Below, piece after piece: positions 61,601-64,000 of a stretch of 64,000 bases of DNA. A program made the position numbers and the translations under genes. The DNA lies in assembly GCA_008692225.1 (NCBI GenBank), contig VICG01000011.1, positions 1,426,001 to 1,490,000 on the forward strand, given 5' to 3'. Origin of the DNA: Monilinia fructicola (lineage: Eukaryota; Ascomycota; Leotiomycetes; Helotiales; Sclerotiniaceae). The notes under the pieces were generated by a model, which saw only the letters and a list, made by a program, of their open reading frames with translations, had not been told where the DNA came from and searched no databases. The stretch's first letter is position 1, and every line of letters starts with the position of its first letter.

Positions 61601-61838
61601 TGGCCTCATCATCCTCGTCTTGTATTGATGATAGTGCAACGGCATGTGATGATGCAGATCTTATCGATATTCTATTACTGGAGGGAGGAGGGTGCGTTGA
61701 AGAGTGACGATGCCCATCTTGGGGGACGGAGCTTGTTCTTGATGAGCTTGACTGAAGCCCAGAAGATTGACCTCGAGAGGATGACTGACGATTAGAACCT
61801 CCAGCAGAACTAACTCGCCGACGCTTGAAAGATGGCAT
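58629..61838 (-). CDS. MSH5: MutS homologue 5, meiotic crossover factor
   Basis: MSH5 pairs with MSH4 to stabilise meiotic recombination intermediates and promote crossovers. Exons are 61838-61385, about 61339-61250, 61200-60956, 60876-60271, 60219-59790 and 59731-58629. A Ser-rich N-tail (about 80 residues) precedes the mismatch-repair-type domains: GTIGCAYYIAREEKLCMM, then the core/lever region (FGLFYHLASTPQGRQQLRKMF), then the ATPase with Walker A TGPNYSGKSVYLKQTA, TTRESVSRNQSAFMIDLQQ, Walker B LVVVDEFGKGTNSTDG and GATHFHEIF. The ATPase residues are intact. The fifth intron has a GC donor (GCAAGT) and an acceptor CAATAG. The first intron has no good acceptor: the frame and homology demand a splice at ATTATG|CTACGG, where AG is absent, or use of a 24-nt intron. 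The gene end is close to an unassigned plus-strand frame. Confidence 0.95.
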
Positions 61839-62260
61839 ATTTATATTTTTCCTGCAAATCTAAAGGCTGTACTTAATAGAATGAGGTGGAGAGAAAGAAG
61901 AATAGAAAGAAGATGATGAATAAGTTTTAATGTGAATGGAGGTGAAAATTGAAGTGTGAGGTGATTTCTGCCAAGCAAAAAGTGTTCCTCCCTCATTTGT
62001 ACAGCTCTACTTAAGGTATCTTGGGAAGCTCATATAACCCAAGATGTTATGAATAGACAAAAATAATAAATTTGTTCAATACCCGAGGGAGGGAGTGATC
62101 TTGCTGAGTAGCACAAGAACTTTTGAGCCACTGCGTGGAATTTATTCGTAGCCCAAAATATCACACCTCCAACTATTTGCAACATGCCATTCCAACCAAG
62201 ATCGTCTACCTAGAATCTCACAACGTCGACAGGAATAACACTGCGCAGTATTCTTCCCAT
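61839..62260. promoter_or_regulatory. MSH5 upstream region
   Basis: The 420 bp between EMC5's stop and MSH5's start, both on the minus strand, must hold the MSH5 promoter and the EMC5 3' end. I recognise no specific site. Confidence 0.4.
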
Positions 62261-62788
62261 TTATGACTTCTGTGCTAAGGTTCCTTCACTTCCGTCTTTA
62301 GACCAACCTCCTTCCCTGACCCACTCCGCAAATTCATATCTCTGCCTTCTGATGTCTATGAAGCTTGGTCGACTCTCGAGAACTCTGAAAGGGTTTCCAA
62401 CGAAATCCTTATCCACCTCACCATCCGCATTCATGAAACCTTTCGCGCCCTCCCGCTCAATCTTTCCTGCCCAAACGCGCCATTGGATAGGTCGTAATTC
62501 TGGTGTGCCTAAGACTAAGCCTAGACAAACAAAGAAAATCGATACTATGGTCTCGATAGATATATCAAGTGGCAGAGAAGCAGTGGTAGCAGTGGTAGCA
62601 GTGTGAGAGGTCACGGAGGATAGATGCGCAGTTCCTGTAGATTGCAGGACCGAGTGTTCATGGGCAGAATAGCAACTAGATAAACGAAATCGATTAGTGA
62701 TTGCAACTTCCTTCGACCTTCAGTATACATACGCGTGCGTGAGAAACAACAAGCCAAGGCCCGTAATTGATTTGGATATCCAAGTCAT
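62261..62788 (-). CDS. EMC5: ER membrane protein complex subunit 5 (MMgT family)
   Basis: EMC5 is a core subunit of the ER membrane protein complex, the insertase for tail-anchored and multi-pass proteins; the family is also named membrane magnesium transporter. Exons 62788-62733 and 62675-62261 join through a 57-nt intron to 156 residues. Exon 1 gives the first membrane helix, MTWISKSITGLGLLFLTHA. Exon 2 continues CYSAHEHSVLQ, a Thr-rich loop, the second helix ISIETIVSIFFVCLGLVLG and the diagnostic PELRPIQWRVWAGKIEREG. The C-terminal cytosolic part is NPFRVLESRPSFIDIRRQRYEFAEW. The start at MTWISK was chosen because upstream in-frame sequence is not conserved-looking. The length is slightly longer than the usual family size of about 130, owing to the C-terminal tail. 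Confidence 0.92.
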
Positions 62789-63206
62789 CTTTCGAAGAAT
62801 GCAATGTTTTGTTGACGGTTGTGGGTGGTGGTTTGTCGAAAGGTTCCAGCTTGTCCCCTCATTAATAAGGTGCGGCTCCTTAAGAACAGTAAGCGCGATA
62901 GTGGGCAATCGGGTTTATCTTAAGCTTACGAGATATGTATGAATTATCGAAATATCACGGAAAATCATGCATTTATCACATTCATGGATCACGGAAGCAA
63001 TTTGTACGTAAAATGTGTGTACTTGTTATGGTTTTTATAATTCAATTCTATCCCAGTCCATGATTATCGTCATTTCGTAAAGCTTATTTTTTTTCTCATA
63101 AGAATCCATTGTCTGGTCAATCAAAATCCCCATCAACAGCGTGAAGTTATTTCAGGGACAGGGACGAAGCGCGAATCGAATGTAAAACCCGTGTGTAATA
63201 ACGCTT
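62789..63206. promoter_or_regulatory. EMC5 upstream region / eEF1B 3' flank
   Basis: AT-rich 418 bp between two minus-strand genes. It must hold the EMC5 promoter and the eEF1B 3' end. No motif is recognised. Confidence 0.4.
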
Positions 63207-63920
63207 TTATAGCTTTTGCATGGCAGCCTGTTTTTATTAGCCATTATCAATAGAGTTAGCAAGGGGGTGGCATACAATATCGGAAGATTGGATATATTCA
63301 TCGAACTCAGTGGCAAGCTCCTCTTGCAAATCATCAAGACCAATCTTGTCATCCTCAATGACCAAGTTGATCTGCAACTTCTTGATACCGTAACCAACAG
63401 CGACAAGTTTGGAAGCACCCCAAACGAGACCATCCTTCTCAAGACTACGAACGGAAGACTCCAATGCTACCATGTCGGTCTCATCGTCTGTACATCAATC
63501 AGTATTGCTTTAATCACTCAACAAATTCCAAACTTACCCCATGGCTTGACATCCATAGTGACAACAGACTTGGCGGCAGGCTTAGTCTTGCCCTCCTTCT
63601 TCTTCTTGTACTCAGCCAAACGCTCTTCTCTGATTCTGACAGCCTCTGCATCTTCTTCTTCGTCATCACTGCCGAAAAGATCAACCTCATCATCATCCTC
63701 TTCCTCAGCAGCTGGTGCCTTTGCTGGGTTCAAGGTAGCCTCGGTAACCTCTGGGCCATATGTAGTGTATTCCTTGGAAGCATCGCCTGGGAGGGTAGCG
63801 AAGTCCTCGGTCCAGGAGTTGATGTGCTTGTACCATCTAGCAGCGTGGGGGAATTTGGTGGCATCTGGGGCGGATTGCTGAGCCTTGAAGACGGCAACAT
63901 CAGCTTGACTTGGGGAGTAT
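63207..63920 (-). CDS. EFB1: translation elongation factor 1-beta (eEF1B alpha), 5' end beyond window
   Basis: The guanine-nucleotide exchange factor that recharges eEF1A with GTP. Visible exons are 63920-63538, 63487-63276 and 63227-63207. The first visible exon begins within the glutathione-transferase-like N-domain ([38 protein letters not shown]), followed by the acidic linker [19 protein letters not shown] and a Lys-rich patch. The exchange domain follows ([59 protein letters not shown]), and the tiny last exon encodes AAMQKL and the stop. All three introns seen are GT-AG or end in CACAG. The first 25-30 residues lie upstream in an exon outside the window; the ATG at 63952 lies inside the intron and should not be taken as the start. 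Confidence 0.95.
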
Positions 63921-64000
63921 CTGTGGTTTCTGGTCAATTTTGCTCCCTTCATTTGTGTCCCTGCGTAATTGTAGTAGGATTAAAGGAATCAGAGATGCAC
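63921..64000 (-). other. partial intron of the eEF1B gene
   Basis: Sequence upstream of the acceptor CCACAG at 63921 has no frame joining to the conserved N-terminus of the factor. It is best read as the 3' part of an intron whose donor lies beyond the window. Confidence 0.6.

Noticed and set aside
63941..63952. ATG at 63952 as the start of eEF1B
   Set aside because: It yields [11 protein letters not shown] in place of the conserved N-terminus and lies in an intron ending CCACAG.

Overview
The window is nuclear DNA of a filamentous ascomycete. Genes are split by short introns (about 50-100 nt) with GT-AG or GC-AG ends. Polymerase III tRNA-Lys genes carry introns just 3' of the anticodon. Core eukaryotic genes (ARF1, EMP24, CWF19, GPN1/NPA3, RPB12, MSH5, EMC5, eEF1B) sit beside Pezizomycotina-type families (DUF3405, luciferase-domain protein, Zn2Cys6 factor, HET protein, PDR-type ABC transporter). 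Protein wording, long gene-poor spacers and microsatellites fit a leotiomycete, perhaps near Botrytis/Sclerotinia; that placement is inference.

Layout: 1-2.0 kb spacer; ARF1 (-) and p24 cargo receptor EMP24 (+) are divergent; DHA2 drug-efflux MFS transporter (+) at 6.3-8.9 kb; repeat-rich spacer to an intronless tRNA-Lys at 11.1 kb; DUF3405 membrane protein (-) at 11.8-14.4 kb; 4 kb spacer; luciferase-domain protein (+) convergent with a mitochondrial-like protein (-) at 18.3-21.2 kb; Zn2Cys6 factor (-) at 24.6-26.9 kb; 4.9 kb repeat-rich spacer; a compact housekeeping block at 31.8-36.0 kb (CWF19, GPN1, RPB12); a decayed HET-domain gene at 37.4-39.6 kb; an AT-rich block with microsatellites and a hairpin MITE-like element at 40.9-42.4 kb; a UBTD-like ubiquitin-domain gene at 43.3-44.3 kb; two intron-containing tRNA-Lys genes at 45-46.5 kb; a decayed PDR ABC transporter at 48.3-53.3 kb; a GPI-anchored-type secreted protein at 56.3-57.2 kb; MSH5, EMC5 and the 5'-truncated eEF1B gene, all on the minus strand, to the right edge.

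The intact genes are mostly unrelated housekeeping functions: vesicle traffic (ARF1, EMP24), RNA polymerase II (GPN1 is the import/assembly GTPase of an enzyme that contains RPB12), splicing (CWF19), meiotic recombination (MSH5), ER membrane insertion (EMC5) and translation (eEF1B, tRNA-Lys). No biosynthetic cluster, CRISPR array or clearly new multi-gene system was found.

The most notable signals are: (i) single-base frame breaks, mostly +1 in homopolymers, in otherwise perfectly conserved genes, best read as assembly error but needing a read check; (ii) two large gene relics whose stops and P-loop losses look like C-to-T/G-to-A (RIP-type) mutation; (iii) a 156-bp hairpin element abutting a 250-bp ATT microsatellite; (iv) three tRNA-Lys(CTT) copies with different intron states.
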